A stretch of DNA of 64,000 nucleotides from Blastococcus sp. TF02A-35 (GTDB lineage: Bacteria; Actinomycetota; Actinomycetes; Mycobacteriales; Geodermatophilaceae). The stretch lies in the NCBI RefSeq assembly GCF_004571075.1, contig NZ_SPQP01000013.1, forward strand, positions 29,658 to 93,657. The letters are read 5' to 3'. This document shows, piece by piece, positions 26,070-36,986 of the stretch; position 1 is the first letter of the stretch; each line of letters begins with the position of its first letter. The notes under the pieces are model-generated. The model had not been told where the DNA came from, did no database searches, and worked only from the letters and a program-made list of their open reading frames with translations. A program made the position numbers and the translations under genes.

Positions 26070-26097
26070 CCCCCGCCCGGCACGCCCCACCGGACGC

Positions 26098-26129
26098 GGT
26101 GCCCGGGAGCGATCCCGCTCCCGGGCACC
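26098..26129 (+). terminator. Intercistronic hairpin
   Basis: A perfect 14-bp stem (26098-26111 with 26116-26129) and a four-base loop, without a T run, between the binding-protein gene and the permease genes. Such hairpins often give the binding protein more transcript than the membrane parts. Confidence 0.6.
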
Positions 26130-26201
26130 TGCACCGGCACCTCGCCGCCCCCGGCCGTCCCGGGGGACCCCGGTCCGCCCCCGAACTCCTCGAGGCCCCG
26201 C

Positions 26202-27182
26202 ATGACCATCGCGAGCCAGAGCCCCGCCGAGGCGCTCGTCGCAGCGCCCCTCCGCCCCGCCGCCCCGCCACCACCGCCCCGCCGCCGGCGTCGGCTCAGC
26301 CAGAACCGCTGGGGGTACGCCTACGTCGCCCCCTTCTTCCTCGTCTTCGGGGCGTTCAGCCTCTACCCGTTCCTCTACACCGCCTGGGTGTCCCTGCACC
26401 GGACCAGCCTGTCCGACATCGACGGCGGCACGTTCGTGGGCCTGGAGAACTACCGCAACCTGCTGCAGAGCGAGTTCTTCTGGAACGCCGCCCGGAACAC
26501 CCTCACCATCGGCGTCCTCGCCACGGTGCCGCAGCTGTGCATGGCCCTGGGCCTGGCCCACCTGCTGAACTACAAGCTCCGCGGGCGGACCTTCTTCCGC
26601 ACCGTGATGCTCATGCCCTACGCGACCAGCATCGCCGCCGCGACGCTGGTCTTCGCCCAGCTCTTCGGCCGCGACTACGGGCTGATCAACACCGCCCTCG
26701 AGGCGGTCGGCCTGGAGCGCATCGACTGGGAGAGCGGCACCTGGAGCAGCCAGTTCGCCATCGCCGTCATCGTCACCTGGCGGTGGACGGGCTACAACGC
26801 CCTGATCTACCTGGCGGCGATGCAGTCGATCCCCGGCGAGCTCTACGAGGCCGCGGAGATCGACGGCGCCAGCCGGTGGAAGCAGTTCCTGCACGTCACG
26901 ATCCCGTCGCTGCGCCCGACGATCGTGTTCACGATCGTCGTCTCGACCATCGGCGCGGTCCAGCTGTTCGGTGAGCCGCTGCTGTTCGCCGGCAACGGCA
27001 CCACCTCCGGCGGCTCGTCGGGGCAGTACCAGACGCTCGGCCTGCTGATGTACCAGCAGGGCTGGAGCAACTTCCACATCGGCCAGGCGGCCACCACGGC
27101 CTGGGCCATGTTCATGATCATCCTGCTCGTCGTGGGGCTGAACGCCGTGGTCGGCCGCCTCCGCGCCCGGGCCGACCGGTAG
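26202..27182 (+). CDS. Sugar ABC transporter permease (MalF-like)
   Basis: 326 residues, about six transmembrane helices after a Pro/Arg-rich cytosolic start. The permease loop that contacts the ATPase is EAAEIDGASRWKQFLHVTIPSLRP (its core EIDGASRWKQF). First of two permeases in the beta-glucoside uptake operon; it pairs with the next gene. Confidence 0.92.
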   Translation: MTIASQSPAEALVAAPLRPAAPPPPPRRRRRLSQNRWGYAYVAPFFLVFGAFSLYPFLYTAWVSLHRTSLSDIDGGTFVGLENYRNLLQSEFFWNAARNTLTIGVLATVPQLCMALGLAHLLNYKLRGRTFFRTVMLMPYATSIAAATLVFAQLFGRDYGLINTALEAVGLERIDWESGTWSSQFAIAVIVTWRWTGYNALIYLAAMQSIPGELYEAAEIDGASRWKQFLHVTIPSLRPTIVFTIVVSTIGAVQLFGEPLLFAGNGTTSGGSSGQYQTLGLLMYQQGWSNFHIGQAATTAWAMFMIILLVVGLNAVVGRLRARADR

Positions 27183-27191
27183 GGGCCGGAC

Positions 27192-28109
27192 ATGACCATC
27201 ACGCTTCCCGGCACCGGCACCACCGAGGTACGCCCCGTCGGCCGTGCCGCCGACGGCGCGGGCGGACGGGCCCGCAAGGGCCGCGGTGGGAAGTCCGGCA
27301 AGGCCGGACCGGTGACCTACACGGTGCTCACCCTCACCGCGCTGGTGTCGATCTTCCCGCTCTACTGGACGGTCGTCGCCGGCTCCCACACCAACGCCGA
27401 GCTCGCGGCCAGCCCGCCGCCGTTCCTGCCGAACGCCAGCCTGTTCGACAACTTCGCCGCGGCGCTGGACCAAGCGCCCATCGGCAAGGCGATCCTCAAC
27501 TCGGTGCTGGTCTCCGGCGCCATCACCGTCGGCACCGTGCTCTTCTGCACGCTGGCCGGGTTCGCCTTCGCCAAGCTGCAGTTCCGCGGCCGCGGGCTGC
27601 TGCTCGCGCTGGTCGTCGGCACGATGATGGTGCCCACCCAGCTGTCGGTGATCCCGCTGTTCATGATGATCGCCGACCTGCAGTGGGTGAACCAGCTGCA
27701 GGCGGTCATCCTGCCGACCCTGGTGAGCGCCTTCGGCGTGTTCTTCATGCGGCAGTACCTGATCAGCGCCCTGCCCAACGAGCTGCTCGAGGCCGGGCGC
27801 GTGGACGGCGCCTCCACGTTCCGGATCTTCTGGTCGATCGTCGTCCCGGTCGCCCGCCCGGCGATGGCGGTGCTCGCGATGCTGACCTTCCTGACCGCCT
27901 GGAACGAGTTCTTCTGGCCGATCATCGCGCTGACCACCGCCAACCCCACGGTGCAGGTCGCGCTGGCCGGGCTCGGCTCGGGCTACGTGCCCCAGCAGTC
28001 GGTGATCATGGCCGGCACCCTGCTCGGCACCCTGCCCGTGCTGGTCGTCTTCACGATCCTCGGCAAGCAGATCGTGGGCGGGATCATGCAGGGCGCGGTC
28101 AAGGGATGA
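27192..28109 (+). CDS. Sugar ABC transporter permease (MalG-like)
   Basis: 305 residues, about six transmembrane helices. The coupling loop reads EAGRVDGASTFRIFWSIVVPVARP (core GRVDGASTF). MalG/CebG-type half of the channel, nine bases after the first permease. The basic Gly/Lys-rich N-terminal 35 residues are unusual but cytosolic. Confidence 0.92.
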   Translation: MTITLPGTGTTEVRPVGRAADGAGGRARKGRGGKSGKAGPVTYTVLTLTALVSIFPLYWTVVAGSHTNAELAASPPPFLPNASLFDNFAAALDQAPIGKAILNSVLVSGAITVGTVLFCTLAGFAFAKLQFRGRGLLLALVVGTMMVPTQLSVIPLFMMIADLQWVNQLQAVILPTLVSAFGVFFMRQYLISALPNELLEAGRVDGASTFRIFWSIVVPVARPAMAVLAMLTFLTAWNEFFWPIIALTTANPTVQVALAGLGSGYVPQQSVIMAGTLLGTLPVLVVFTILGKQIVGGIMQGAVKG

Positions 28110-28194
28110 CGGCCTGCCCCGGCGGCGCGGCGCGAGGCGCCGCCCCACTGCTCCTCAGCCCCTCCACCCCTCCCTCCCGGAAGAGGACCGACCC

Positions 28195-29289
<1,095 letters not shown>

Positions 29290-29347
29290 CCGCGGCCGCG
29301 CCGCACCCACCGCCCCATCCCCCCGACCGTCGAGGAGACGCACGCCC

Positions 29348-30751
29348 ATGACCACCACCGACGCCCGACCCGACCTCGCCATCGCGCTGCGCTTCCCGCC
29401 CGGCTTCACCTTCGGCGCGGCCACGGCCGCCTACCAGATCGAGGGGGCGGTCGACGTCGACGGCCGCGGCCGGTCGATCTGGGACACCTTCAGCCACACC
29501 CCGGGCCGCACCTTCCAGGGGCACACCGGCGACGTCGCCGTCGAGCACTACACCCGCTTCCCGCAGGACGTGGCGCTCATGGCCGAGCTCGGGCTGTCGG
29601 CGTACCGCTTCTCGGTCGCCTGGGCGCGGGTGCTGCCCGAGGGGGCCGGCCGGGTCGAGCAGCGGGGCCTGGACTTCTACCGCCGGCTGGTCGACGAGCT
29701 GCTCGACCACGGCGTGGACCCGTGGCTGACGCTCTACCACTGGGACCTGCCGCAGGCGCTGCAGGACGCCGGGGGCTGGGCCGCCCGAGACACCGCGGCC
29801 CGCTTCGCCGACTACGCCGAGGTCGTGCACGGCGCGCTGGGCGACCGGGTGCGCCACTGGTCGACGCTGAACGAGCCGATGTGCAGCGCGCTGCTGGGCC
29901 ACATGTCCGGCCAGCACGCGCCGGGGGAGCGCGACGCCGTCGCCGCGGCCCGCGCCACGCACCACCTGCTGCTCGGCCACGGCCTCGCGACCCAGGCCCT
30001 GCGGGCCCGCGGGGTGGAGAGCGCGGGCGTCACGCTGAACTTCACGCCGATGACGCCGGCCAGCGACCGGCCCGAGGACGTCGACGCCGCCCGTCGGCTC
30101 GACGGCCAGCAGAACCGGATGTTCCTGCTGCCGATCGTCACGGGGGAGTACCCCGCCGACGTCGTCGCCGACCTGGAGGGCGCCGGCGCGCCGCTGCCGG
30201 TCGAGGACGGCGACCTCGCGGTGATCGCCGCCCCGCTGGACTGGCTCGGGGTCAACTACTACTTCGAGTCCACCGTGCAGGTCGGCGTCCGTCCCCCGGA
30301 CCGGCCGACCTCGTTCATCGGCGCCGAGGACGTGGTCGAGCTGGAGCCCGAGGGCCCGACGACGACGATGGGCTGGGGCATCAGCCCCGAGGCCTTCACC
30401 CGGCTGCTGCTGTGGATCTCCGACCAGGCGCCGGGCCTCCCGCTGGTCGTCACCGAGAACGGCTCGGCGTGGGAGGACGAGGTCTCCGACGACGGGGCGG
30501 TGCACGACCCGGAGCGCACCGACTACCTGTTCCGGCACCTCGAGGCGGTGAGCACCGCGATCGCCGCGGGGGCCGACGTCCGCGGCTACTTCGCCTGGTC
30601 GCTGCTGGACAACTACGAGTGGGCCCGGGGGTACGCGCAGCGCTTCGGCCTGGTCCACGTCGACTACGCGACCCAGCGGCGCACCGTCAAGGACAGCGGG
30701 CGCGCCTACGCAGAGGTCCTCCGGCGCCACCGGCAGGCTCCGGAGGTCTAG
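29348..30751 (+). CDS. GH1 beta-glucosidase
   Basis: 467 residues, usual GH1 length, no signal peptide, so cytosolic. The acid/base is E176 (TLNEP) and the nucleophile E370 (VTENGSA); the N-terminal signature FTFGAATAAYQIEGA is present. It would split imported cellobiose or aryl-beta-glucosides to glucose. Last gene of the operon, followed by a strong hairpin. Confidence 0.94.
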   Translation: MTTTDARPDLAIALRFPPGFTFGAATAAYQIEGAVDVDGRGRSIWDTFSHTPGRTFQGHTGDVAVEHYTRFPQDVALMAELGLSAYRFSVAWARVLPEGAGRVEQRGLDFYRRLVDELLDHGVDPWLTLYHWDLPQALQDAGGWAARDTAARFADYAEVVHGALGDRVRHWSTLNEPMCSALLGHMSGQHAPGERDAVAAARATHHLLLGHGLATQALRARGVESAGVTLNFTPMTPASDRPEDVDAARRLDGQQNRMFLLPIVTGEYPADVVADLEGAGAPLPVEDGDLAVIAAPLDWLGVNYYFESTVQVGVRPPDRPTSFIGAEDVVELEPEGPTTTMGWGISPEAFTRLLLWISDQAPGLPLVVTENGSAWEDEVSDDGAVHDPERTDYLFRHLEAVSTAIAAGADVRGYFAWSLLDNYEWARGYAQRFGLVHVDYATQRRTVKDSGRAYAEVLRRHRQAPEV

Positions 30752-30753
30752 GA

Positions 30754-30795
30754 CGGGAGCCGGCGGCGCAGGGGGGTCTGCGCCGCCGGCTCCCG
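30754..30795. terminator. Bidirectional terminator between the GH1 gene and aceE
   Basis: A perfect 18-bp stem (30754-30771 with 30778-30795) and a six-base loop. It starts three bases after the GH1 stop and lies between two convergent genes. There is no T tract, as is common in high-GC actinomycetes. Confidence 0.8.
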
Positions 30796-30809
30796 TTCCC
30801 GGGCCTGCG

Positions 30810-33617
30810 TCAGGTCGCCGGGCTCGGGTCCGTCCGCTCCTCGGCCGGGGCGGCCTGCACGTCGCGCACCTGGTACTTCTCCACCGCCTGCCGGACGACG
30901 GAGCGCTCGACCTCGCCCCTGTCGGCCAGCGTGGCCAGCGTCCGCACCACGATCGTCTCCGCGTCGACGTGGAAGTGCCGGCGCAGCGCCGGGCGGGTGT
31001 CGGAGAGGCCGAACCCGTCGGTGCCCAGCGTGGACATCCCACCGGGGACGTAGGGCGCGATCAGGTCGGGGACGGAGCGCATCCAGTCCGACACCGCCAC
31101 GACCGGGCCCTGGGCGTCGGCCAGCTTCGCGGTGACGAACGGGACCTTCGGCTCCTCCTCGGGGTGCAGGAAGTTGTGCTCGGTCACCTCGTCGGCCTGG
31201 CGGCGCAGCTCGCCCCACGACGTCACCGACCACACGTCGGCCGAGACGTTCCAGTCGTCCGCCAGCAGCTCCTGCGCGCGCAGCGCCCACGGCACGGCCA
31301 CGCCGGACGCGAGCAGCTGCGCCTTGCGCCCGCCCTCGGTCGCCGGCCCCTCCGCGTAGCGGTACATGCCCGCCAGCAGGTCGGCGACCTCCAGGCCCTC
31401 CGGCTCGGCGGGCTGGCTGAACGGCTCGTTGTAGACCGTCAGGTAGTACATGACGTCCGGCGAGCGGTGCCCGCCCAACGGGGCGCCCGGGTCGTCGCCG
31501 TACATGCGGACCAGCGCGTCGCGGGTGATGTGGGCGACCTCGAAGGAGAAGGCCGGGTCGTAGGAGACCACCGCGGGGTTGGTGTGGGCGAGCAGCAGCG
31601 AGTGCCCGTCCTCGTGCTGGAGCCCCTCGCCGTTGAGCGTCGTCCGCCCGGCCGTGGCGCCCAGGATGAACCCGCGGGTCATCTGGTCGGCAGCCGCCCA
31701 GAACCCGTCACCGGTCCGCTGGAACCCGAACATCGAGTAGAAGATGTAGATCGGGATCATCGGCTCGCCGTGGGTGGAGTACGACGTGCCGACGGCGGTG
31801 AACGACGCCGTGGAGCCGGCCTCGTTGATGCCCTCGTGCAGGATCACGCCCTGCTCGGACTCCTTGTAGGCCAGCATCAGCTCGCGGTCGACCGAGGTGT
31901 ACCGCTGGCCGGCCGGGTTGTAGATCTTGTGGCTGGAGAAGAGGGAGTCCAGGCCGAAGGTCCGGGCCTCGTCCGGGATGATCGGCACGAAGCGCGGGCC
32001 GAGCTCCTTGTCCTTGAGCAGCTCCTTGAGCAGGCGGACGAACGCCATCGTCGTCGCCACCTCCTGCTTGCCCGACCCGCGGCGCAGGACCTCCAGCGCC
32101 TTGTCGTCGGGCGCCTTGAGCGCCTTGGCCTCCGACCGGCGGCGGGGGACCGCCCCGCCGAGGGCGCGGCGCCGCTCGAGCATGTACTGCATCTCGTCGG
32201 AGTCCGGGTCGGGCTTGTAGTAGGGCGGCAGCGTCTTGTCCAGCGCCGAGTCCGGGATGTCCAGGTAGAGCCGGTCGCGGAACCCGGCGAGGTCCTCGGC
32301 GGTCAGCTTCTTCATCTGGTGCGTGGAGTTGCGGCCCTCGAAGTGGCTGCCCAGCGTCCAGCCCTTGATCGTCTTGGCGAGGATCACGGTGGGCTGGCCC
32401 TTGTGCTCCATCGCGGCCTTGTAGGCGGCGTAGACCTTGCGGTAGTCGTGGCCACCGCGGGCGAGGTCCCACACCTCCTTGTCGCTCATGTCCTCCACGA
32501 GCTTGCGGGTGCGCGGGTCGCGGCCGAAGAAGTGCTCGCGGACGAAGGCGCCGTCCTCGGCCTTGTAGGTCTGGTAGTCGCCGTCCGGCGTCTGGTTCAT
32601 CAGGTGCACCAGGGCGCCGTCGCGGTCGGCGGCCAGCAGCTTGTCCCACCCGCGGCCCCAGATCACCTTGATCACGTTCCAGCCGGCGCCGCGGAAGAAC
32701 GACTCCAGCTCCTGGATGACCTTGCCGTTGCCGCGCACCGGGCCGTCGAGCCGCTGCAGGTTGCAGTTGACGACGAAGGTGAGGTTGTCCAGCTCCTCGC
32801 GGGCGGCCAGGCCGATGGCGCCGAGCGACTCGGGCTCGTCCATCTCGCCGTCGCCGAGGAAGGCCCACACGTGCTGGTCGGAGGTGTCCTTGATGCCGCG
32901 GCCGTGCAGGTAGCGGTTGAACCGCGCCTGGTAGATCGCGTTCAGCGGGCCGAGGCCCATGGAGACGGTGGGGAACTCCCAGAAGTCGGGCATCAGCCGC
33001 GGGTGCGGGTAGGAGGAGAGGCCGCCGCCGGGGTGGCTGACCTCCTGGCGGAAGCCGTCGAGCTGCTGCTCGGTCAGCTGGCCCTCGAGGAAGGCACGCG
33101 CGTAGATGCCGGGGGAGGCGTGCCCCTGGAACCAGATCTGGTCGCCGCCGCCGGGGTGGTCCTTGCCGCGGAAGAAGTGGTTGAAGCCCACCTCGTAGAG
33201 CGACGCCGAGCTGGCGTAGGAGGAGATGTGGCCGCCGACGCCGATACCGGGGCGCTGGGCCCGGTGCACCATGATCGCGGCGTTCCAGCGGATGTAGGCG
33301 CGGATGCGGCGCTCGATGTGCTCGTCGCCCGGGAAGTACGGCTCCCGCTCCGGCGGGATGGTGTTGATGTAGTCGGTGCTGCGCAGCGAGGGGACGCCGA
33401 CCTGCTGCTCGCGGCTGCGCTCCAGCATCCGCAGCATCAGGTATCGGGCCCGGCCCCGACCGGCGTGGTCGATGACGGCGTCGAGGGACTCCACCCACTC
33501 CTGGGTCTCGTCGGGGTCGGTGTCGATCAGCTGGCTCGGCAGCCCGCTCGTGATGACCGGGCGGGGCTGGCCTGCGTCGCGGGCGGGGTCGCCGTCCGTC
33601 TGCTGCGGTGCGCTCAT
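30810..33617 (-). CDS. aceE: Pyruvate dehydrogenase E1 component, homodimeric
   Basis: 935 residues, standard for homodimeric E1p. The thiamine diphosphate motif starts [10 protein letters not shown] and ends near [21 protein letters not shown] and the C-terminal transketolase domain are present. It decarboxylates pyruvate and passes the acetyl group to E2. The ATG at 33617 opens MSAPQQTDG; the upstream open-frame extension is not conserved-looking. E2 and E3 genes are not in the window. Confidence 0.96.
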   Translation of the reverse strand: MSAPQQTDGDPARDAGQPRPVITSGLPSQLIDTDPDETQEWVESLDAVIDHAGRGRARYLMLRMLERSREQQVGVPSLRSTDYINTIPPEREPYFPGDEHIERRIRAYIRWNAAIMVHRAQRPGIGVGGHISSYASSASLYEVGFNHFFRGKDHPGGGDQIWFQGHASPGIYARAFLEGQLTEQQLDGFRQEVSHPGGGLSSYPHPRLMPDFWEFPTVSMGLGPLNAIYQARFNRYLHGRGIKDTSDQHVWAFLGDGEMDEPESLGAIGLAAREELDNLTFVVNCNLQRLDGPVRGNGKVIQELESFFRGAGWNVIKVIWGRGWDKLLAADRDGALVHLMNQTPDGDYQTYKAEDGAFVREHFFGRDPRTRKLVEDMSDKEVWDLARGGHDYRKVYAAYKAAMEHKGQPTVILAKTIKGWTLGSHFEGRNSTHQMKKLTAEDLAGFRDRLYLDIPDSALDKTLPPYYKPDPDSDEMQYMLERRRALGGAVPRRRSEAKALKAPDDKALEVLRRGSGKQEVATTMAFVRLLKELLKDKELGPRFVPIIPDEARTFGLDSLFSSHKIYNPAGQRYTSVDRELMLAYKESEQGVILHEGINEAGSTASFTAVGTSYSTHGEPMIPIYIFYSMFGFQRTGDGFWAAADQMTRGFILGATAGRTTLNGEGLQHEDGHSLLLAHTNPAVVSYDPAFSFEVAHITRDALVRMYGDDPGAPLGGHRSPDVMYYLTVYNEPFSQPAEPEGLEVADLLAGMYRYAEGPATEGGRKAQLLASGVAVPWALRAQELLADDWNVSADVWSVTSWGELRRQADEVTEHNFLHPEEEPKVPFVTAKLADAQGPVVAVSDWMRSVPDLIAPYVPGGMSTLGTDGFGLSDTRPALRRHFHVDAETIVVRTLATLADRGEVERSVVRQAVEKYQVRDVQAAPAEERTDPSPAT

Positions 33618-34040
33618 GCCCCCATCGTCCACCGCCGGAGCGGCCGCCGTCACGTCTCGTGCCGATGTGGGCGGGGAGGCGTGTCGCGCCCGGGCGGTGT
33701 CCGCGCGCTGTCGGCCCTGTGCGCGCAGGCTTGCGCCGTGCCCGTCATGCCCTACGCTTCCGCCTGCGGTGCCTCGTCTTCGGCGACGCCGCCCCGGATG
33801 CCCGGCCACCGACGGCCGGACGGCGGGCGGGTCGACGCAGCGAGAGGGGTGACATGACCAGGGTGCGGGTGGTTCTCCCGCTGGTCGTGTCCGCCGTCGG
33901 CTCGTGCCCGCTCGGCTCCCGGCCCGGACACGTCGTCCACCCGGTCGTCCCGTGACGCGTCCCCGCGCGGTCAGCGGCCCGACAGGGCACCATCCACGTC
34001 ACAGCGGACCAGCAGGATCACGTATGGAGGAGCAGCAGGG
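33618..34040. other. 423-bp intergenic region between aceE and DUF3052
   Basis: This divergent gap should hold both promoters. A 33-codon frame at 33854-33955 has a good ribosome site (GAGGGGTGAC before ATG) but no recognisable product and I do not call it. No RNA element was recognised. Confidence 0.4.
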
Positions 34041-34460
34041 ATGAGCGTCGACAGCGCCGGCATGGCGGCCCGGCTGGGCATCAAGCCGGGCATGGTCGTG
34101 CAGGAGCTCGGCTGGAGCGAGGACGCCGACGAGGACCTGCGCGACTCCATCATCGAGGCCTCCGGCAGCGAGATGGTCGACGAGGACACCGACGAGGTGG
34201 CCGACGTCGTGGTCCTGTGGTGGCGGGAGGACGACGGCGACCTGTTCGACGCCCTCACCGACGCCCTGACCTCGCTGGCCGACGAGGGCGTCGTCTGGCT
34301 GCTCGTCCCCAAGTCCGGCCGGCCGGGGCACGTCGAGCCCGGCGACGTCACCGAGGTGGCGCCCACGGCGGGGCTCTCGCAGACCAGCAGCATCTCCGCG
34401 GCCAAGGACTGGTCGGGCATCCGCCTGGTCACGCCGAAGGCCGCTCGCAGCCGCCGCTGA
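34041..34460 (+). CDS. DUF3052 family protein
   Basis: 139 residues, conserved in actinobacteria. It includes GMVVQELGWSEDADEDLRD and DVVVLWWREDDGDLFDAL, then a short strand-rich end with a SGIRLVTPK motif. It is acidic and presumably cytosolic, with no known function. It sits beside aceE and ahpE as in mycobacteria. The ATG follows GGAGGAGCAGGG. Confidence 0.9.
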   Translation: MSVDSAGMAARLGIKPGMVVQELGWSEDADEDLRDSIIEASGSEMVDEDTDEVADVVVLWWREDDGDLFDALTDALTSLADEGVVWLLVPKSGRPGHVEPGDVTEVAPTAGLSQTSSISAAKDWSGIRLVTPKAARSRR

Positions 34461-34503
34461 ACCCGGTCACCGGGGCGAGGCCCCGGTGCGGCACGATCGC
34501 CCC

Positions 34504-34965
34504 ATGACCCTCTCCGTCGGCGACCGCGCCCCCGAGTTCAGCCTTCCCGACCAGGACAAGCAGGTCGTGTCCCTCGCCGAGCTGCGGGGCACCCCGGTTC
34601 TCGTGGTCTTCTACCCGTTCGCCTTCTCCGGCATCTGCACCGGTGAGCTGTGCCAGCTGCGCGACGAGCTGGCCACCTACACCGACGCCGGCGTCAAGGT
34701 GCTGGCCATCAGCACCGACCCGGTCTTCAGCCTCAAGGCCTTCAAGGCGCAGGAGGGCTTCGACTTCCCGCTGCTGTCGGACTTCTGGCCGCACGGCGAG
34801 ACGGCCAAGGCCTACGGGGTCTTCAACGAGAAGGCCGGCATGGCCGTCCGGGGCACGTTCCTCGTCGACGCCGAGGGCGCCATCGCCTTCGCCGAGGTCA
34901 ACCAGCCCGGCGACGCCCGCGAGCAGTCCGGCTGGAAGGACGCCGTCGCCCAGCTGGCGGCCTGA
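34504..34965 (+). CDS. ahpE: AhpE-type peroxiredoxin
   Basis: 153 residues, a single AhpC/TSA thioredoxin-fold domain. The peroxidatic cysteine is C45 in PFAFSGICTGEL. A second cysteine, C50 (GELC), follows; mycobacterial AhpE, as I recall it, has Asp there and is 1-Cys. It reduces peroxides, probably with mycothiol/mycoredoxin recycling. The ATG at 34504 fits the family start. Confidence 0.92.
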   Translation: MTLSVGDRAPEFSLPDQDKQVVSLAELRGTPVLVVFYPFAFSGICTGELCQLRDELATYTDAGVKVLAISTDPVFSLKAFKAQEGFDFPLLSDFWPHGETAKAYGVFNEKAGMAVRGTFLVDAEGAIAFAEVNQPGDAREQSGWKDAVAQLAA

Positions 34966-35008
34966 CCGACCTGCCACGCGGCCCGGGGCACCTACCCTGG
35001 GCCGCGCG

Positions 35009-35083
35009 GGGCGTGTAGCTCAGCGGTAGAGCCCTCGCCTTACAAGCGAGTGGTCGCAGGTTCGAATCCTGTCGCGCCCACCA
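35009..35083 (+). tRNA. tRNA-Val (anticodon TAC)
   Basis: Acceptor GGGCGTG pairs with CGCGCCC (one G-T pair). The anticodon loop is CTTACAA, the T-arm GCAGGTTCGAATCCTGT, with discriminator A and an encoded CCA (35081-35083). It is 43 bases after ahpE. Confidence 0.95.
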
Positions 35084-35107
35084 CGGACCGCCGCCTACGG
35101 TCCCGTC

Positions 35108-35944
35108 GTGCCCACCTACGCCGCAGCCGACGGCACGCCGCTCGCCTACGACCTGGTCGGCGCCGGGGGCCGGTCGCCGCTGGTGGTGGTCGCCGGCGGC
35201 GCCTGCCTGCCGCCCGGCTACCTCGGCGACCTGGCCGGGCTGTCCGGTGTCCGGCCCCTGCTGCTGCCGCACCTGCGCGGGGTGGGGGAGTCGCCGCGGC
35301 CGGCGGAGCCGGAGGCCGGCTCGTACTGGCGGCAGGCCGAGGACGTCGAGGCCCTGCGCGCGCACCTGGGGGTCGAGCGGCTGGCGCTCGCCGCCCACTC
35401 GGCCGGCACGCGGCTCGCGCTGGCCTGGGCGGCGCGCTTCCCGGGCAGCGTGGAGCGGCTGCTGCTGGTCACCCCACCTGCGGGCGTCGTGCCCGGCGCG
35501 GTGGCCGACGGGGACGCCGTCCTGGACGCCCGGCGCGGCGACCCCGCGGTGGAGGCGGCCCTGGCCGCGAGGGAGCGGGGCCCCGACCTCACCGGCAGCG
35601 AGTCCTACACGGCGTACGTGCAGTCGGTGATGCCGCTCAGCTACGCGGCCTGGACCGCGCGGGAGCGTGCGCACGCCGCCCCGCAGCGGTACGACGTCGA
35701 GGCGATCCGGGCGTACTTCAGCGTGCCGCCGCCCGAGGACCTGGTCGGGAGGTGCGCGGGAGTGTCGGCACCGGTGCTGGTGGTCGCCGGGGCGCAGGAC
35801 CCCGTGGGACCGACGCCGCCCCGGGTGGTGGCGCGGCTGTTCCCGCGCGGCGAGGTGGTCACCGTCGACCGCTGCGGGCACTTCCCGTGGGTCGAGCAGC
35901 CCGACGCGTTCCGCCGGGCGGTGGACCCTTTCGTGACCGGCTGA
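35108..35944 (+). CDS. Alpha/beta hydrolase
   Basis: 278 residues from a GTG. Elbow LAAHSAGTRLAL (nucleophile Ser), an acid in VAGAQDPVGPTP and the histidine in DRCGHFPWVEQP. The general prolyl-aminopeptidase/epoxide-hydrolase-like shape leaves the substrate open. It follows tRNA-Val by 24 bases and has little upstream room for its own promoter. Confidence 0.85.
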   Translation: MPTYAAADGTPLAYDLVGAGGRSPLVVVAGGACLPPGYLGDLAGLSGVRPLLLPHLRGVGESPRPAEPEAGSYWRQAEDVEALRAHLGVERLALAAHSAGTRLALAWAARFPGSVERLLLVTPPAGVVPGAVADGDAVLDARRGDPAVEAALAARERGPDLTGSESYTAYVQSVMPLSYAAWTARERAHAAPQRYDVEAIRAYFSVPPPEDLVGRCAGVSAPVLVVAGAQDPVGPTPPRVVARLFPRGEVVTVDRCGHFPWVEQPDAFRRAVDPFVTG

Positions 35945-35955
35945 GCCGGCGGCCC

Positions 35956-36768
35956 TCAGGCGGCGGGCTGGGCGGTGATGTCGACCGGGCCCGGAGCCGC
36001 GGGCGTGGCCGGCTTCGGGAAGGCGGGGCGGAGGAACGCCGGGGCCTTGAAGGGCTTCCAGGTGCCCTCGGGCTGGGCCAGCCGGTCGGCGACCGCCCAG
36101 ATGGCCGCGGGGTGGTGGCCGATGCCGAGGTGGCTGGCGGTGACGGCGATGTTCTCGCAGCGCTCGCCCGGGACGTTCAGGCAGGTCTGCCAGTGCACGA
36201 TGCCGTCGAAGTGCGAGTAGATCGAGGTCGCCGGCACCGGGAGGGGGCAGCCCTCGGACTCCAGGGGGAACGGCCGCTGCTCCACGTGCAGGTGGGCGAA
36301 CCGGTCGAAGACCTTGGTGGCCCGGCTCTGGCTGTGCCGCTCGATGCGGAAGGGGCTCCCGAGCGTGATCACCTGTCGGACGGCGTCGGGGTTACGCCGG
36401 GCGAGGTCCCGGGCGAAGATGCCGCCCAGGCTCCAGCCGATGACCGAGACCGGGCGGCGGTAGCGGCCGTGCAGGTACTCGAGCTTGTCCTGCAGGCCGT
36501 TGACGCACACGGCCGTGGGCCCGATGTTGCGGCCCAGGCCCCAGCCGTGGACCCGGTAGCCCTGGCGGCGCAGCACGGCACGCAGCGCGCGGGTGGAGTT
36601 GTCGTCGGCCAGCAGGCCGGGAAGGACCAGCACGGGGTGGCCGTCACCCTTCGGCAGCCGCGGCTCGAGGGGCCGCGCAGCCAGGTACAGGCCGAGCTCG
36701 GCCACCGCACGCCCCGGCTCGGTGAGGTAGAGGGGGAGTGCCGGACCGTCACCCTGCTGTCGTGCCAC
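35956..36768 (-). CDS. Alpha/beta hydrolase, lipase/esterase type
   Basis: 270 residues. VLVLPGLLADDNSTRALRAVLRRQGY and the elbow GWSLGGIFARDLA indicate a lipase/triacylglycerol-esterase-like hydrolase. The histidine in SHLGIGHHPAAIW is the likely third catalytic residue. No clear signal peptide, so probably cytosolic or membrane-associated. It is divergent from the next hydrolase across about 220 bp. Confidence 0.82.
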   Translation of the reverse strand: MARQQGDGPALPLYLTEPGRAVAELGLYLAARPLEPRLPKGDGHPVLVLPGLLADDNSTRALRAVLRRQGYRVHGWGLGRNIGPTAVCVNGLQDKLEYLHGRYRRPVSVIGWSLGGIFARDLARRNPDAVRQVITLGSPFRIERHSQSRATKVFDRFAHLHVEQRPFPLESEGCPLPVPATSIYSHFDGIVHWQTCLNVPGERCENIAVTASHLGIGHHPAAIWAVADRLAQPEGTWKPFKAPAFLRPAFPKPATPAAPGPVDITAQPAA

Positions 36769-36986
36769 GTCGTCCTCCTGGCTGCCGTCCGTTCGTGGAA
36801 GGGCTGTACCAAGATGCGGCCTGGCTCACACGTGTCGTTACGAACGCCGCAGGCATATGTTGCCGAATTGTGTCCTGCGTCATATCGGACGTAGGCGTTC
36901 CGCCTCATCCGCCACCGCCCCGGGGCTGCGCCGACTGGCAGGACGTGCCACCGTACGGGCGCACCGCATCGGGGGGAGGGCCATAC

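Noticed and set aside
23502..28148. 1548-codon minus-strand open frame
   Set aside because: Only 23502-24530 is real (LacI regulator). The rest is an antisense shadow of the ABC transporter genes.
30969..33857. 962-codon plus-strand open frame opposite aceE
   Set aside because: Low-complexity Val/Arg/Gly/Asp composition with no domain; aceE on the other strand is certain.
33854..33955. 33-codon frame with a good ribosome site
   Set aside because: No homology or structural pattern visible, and the frame is too short to judge in this composition.
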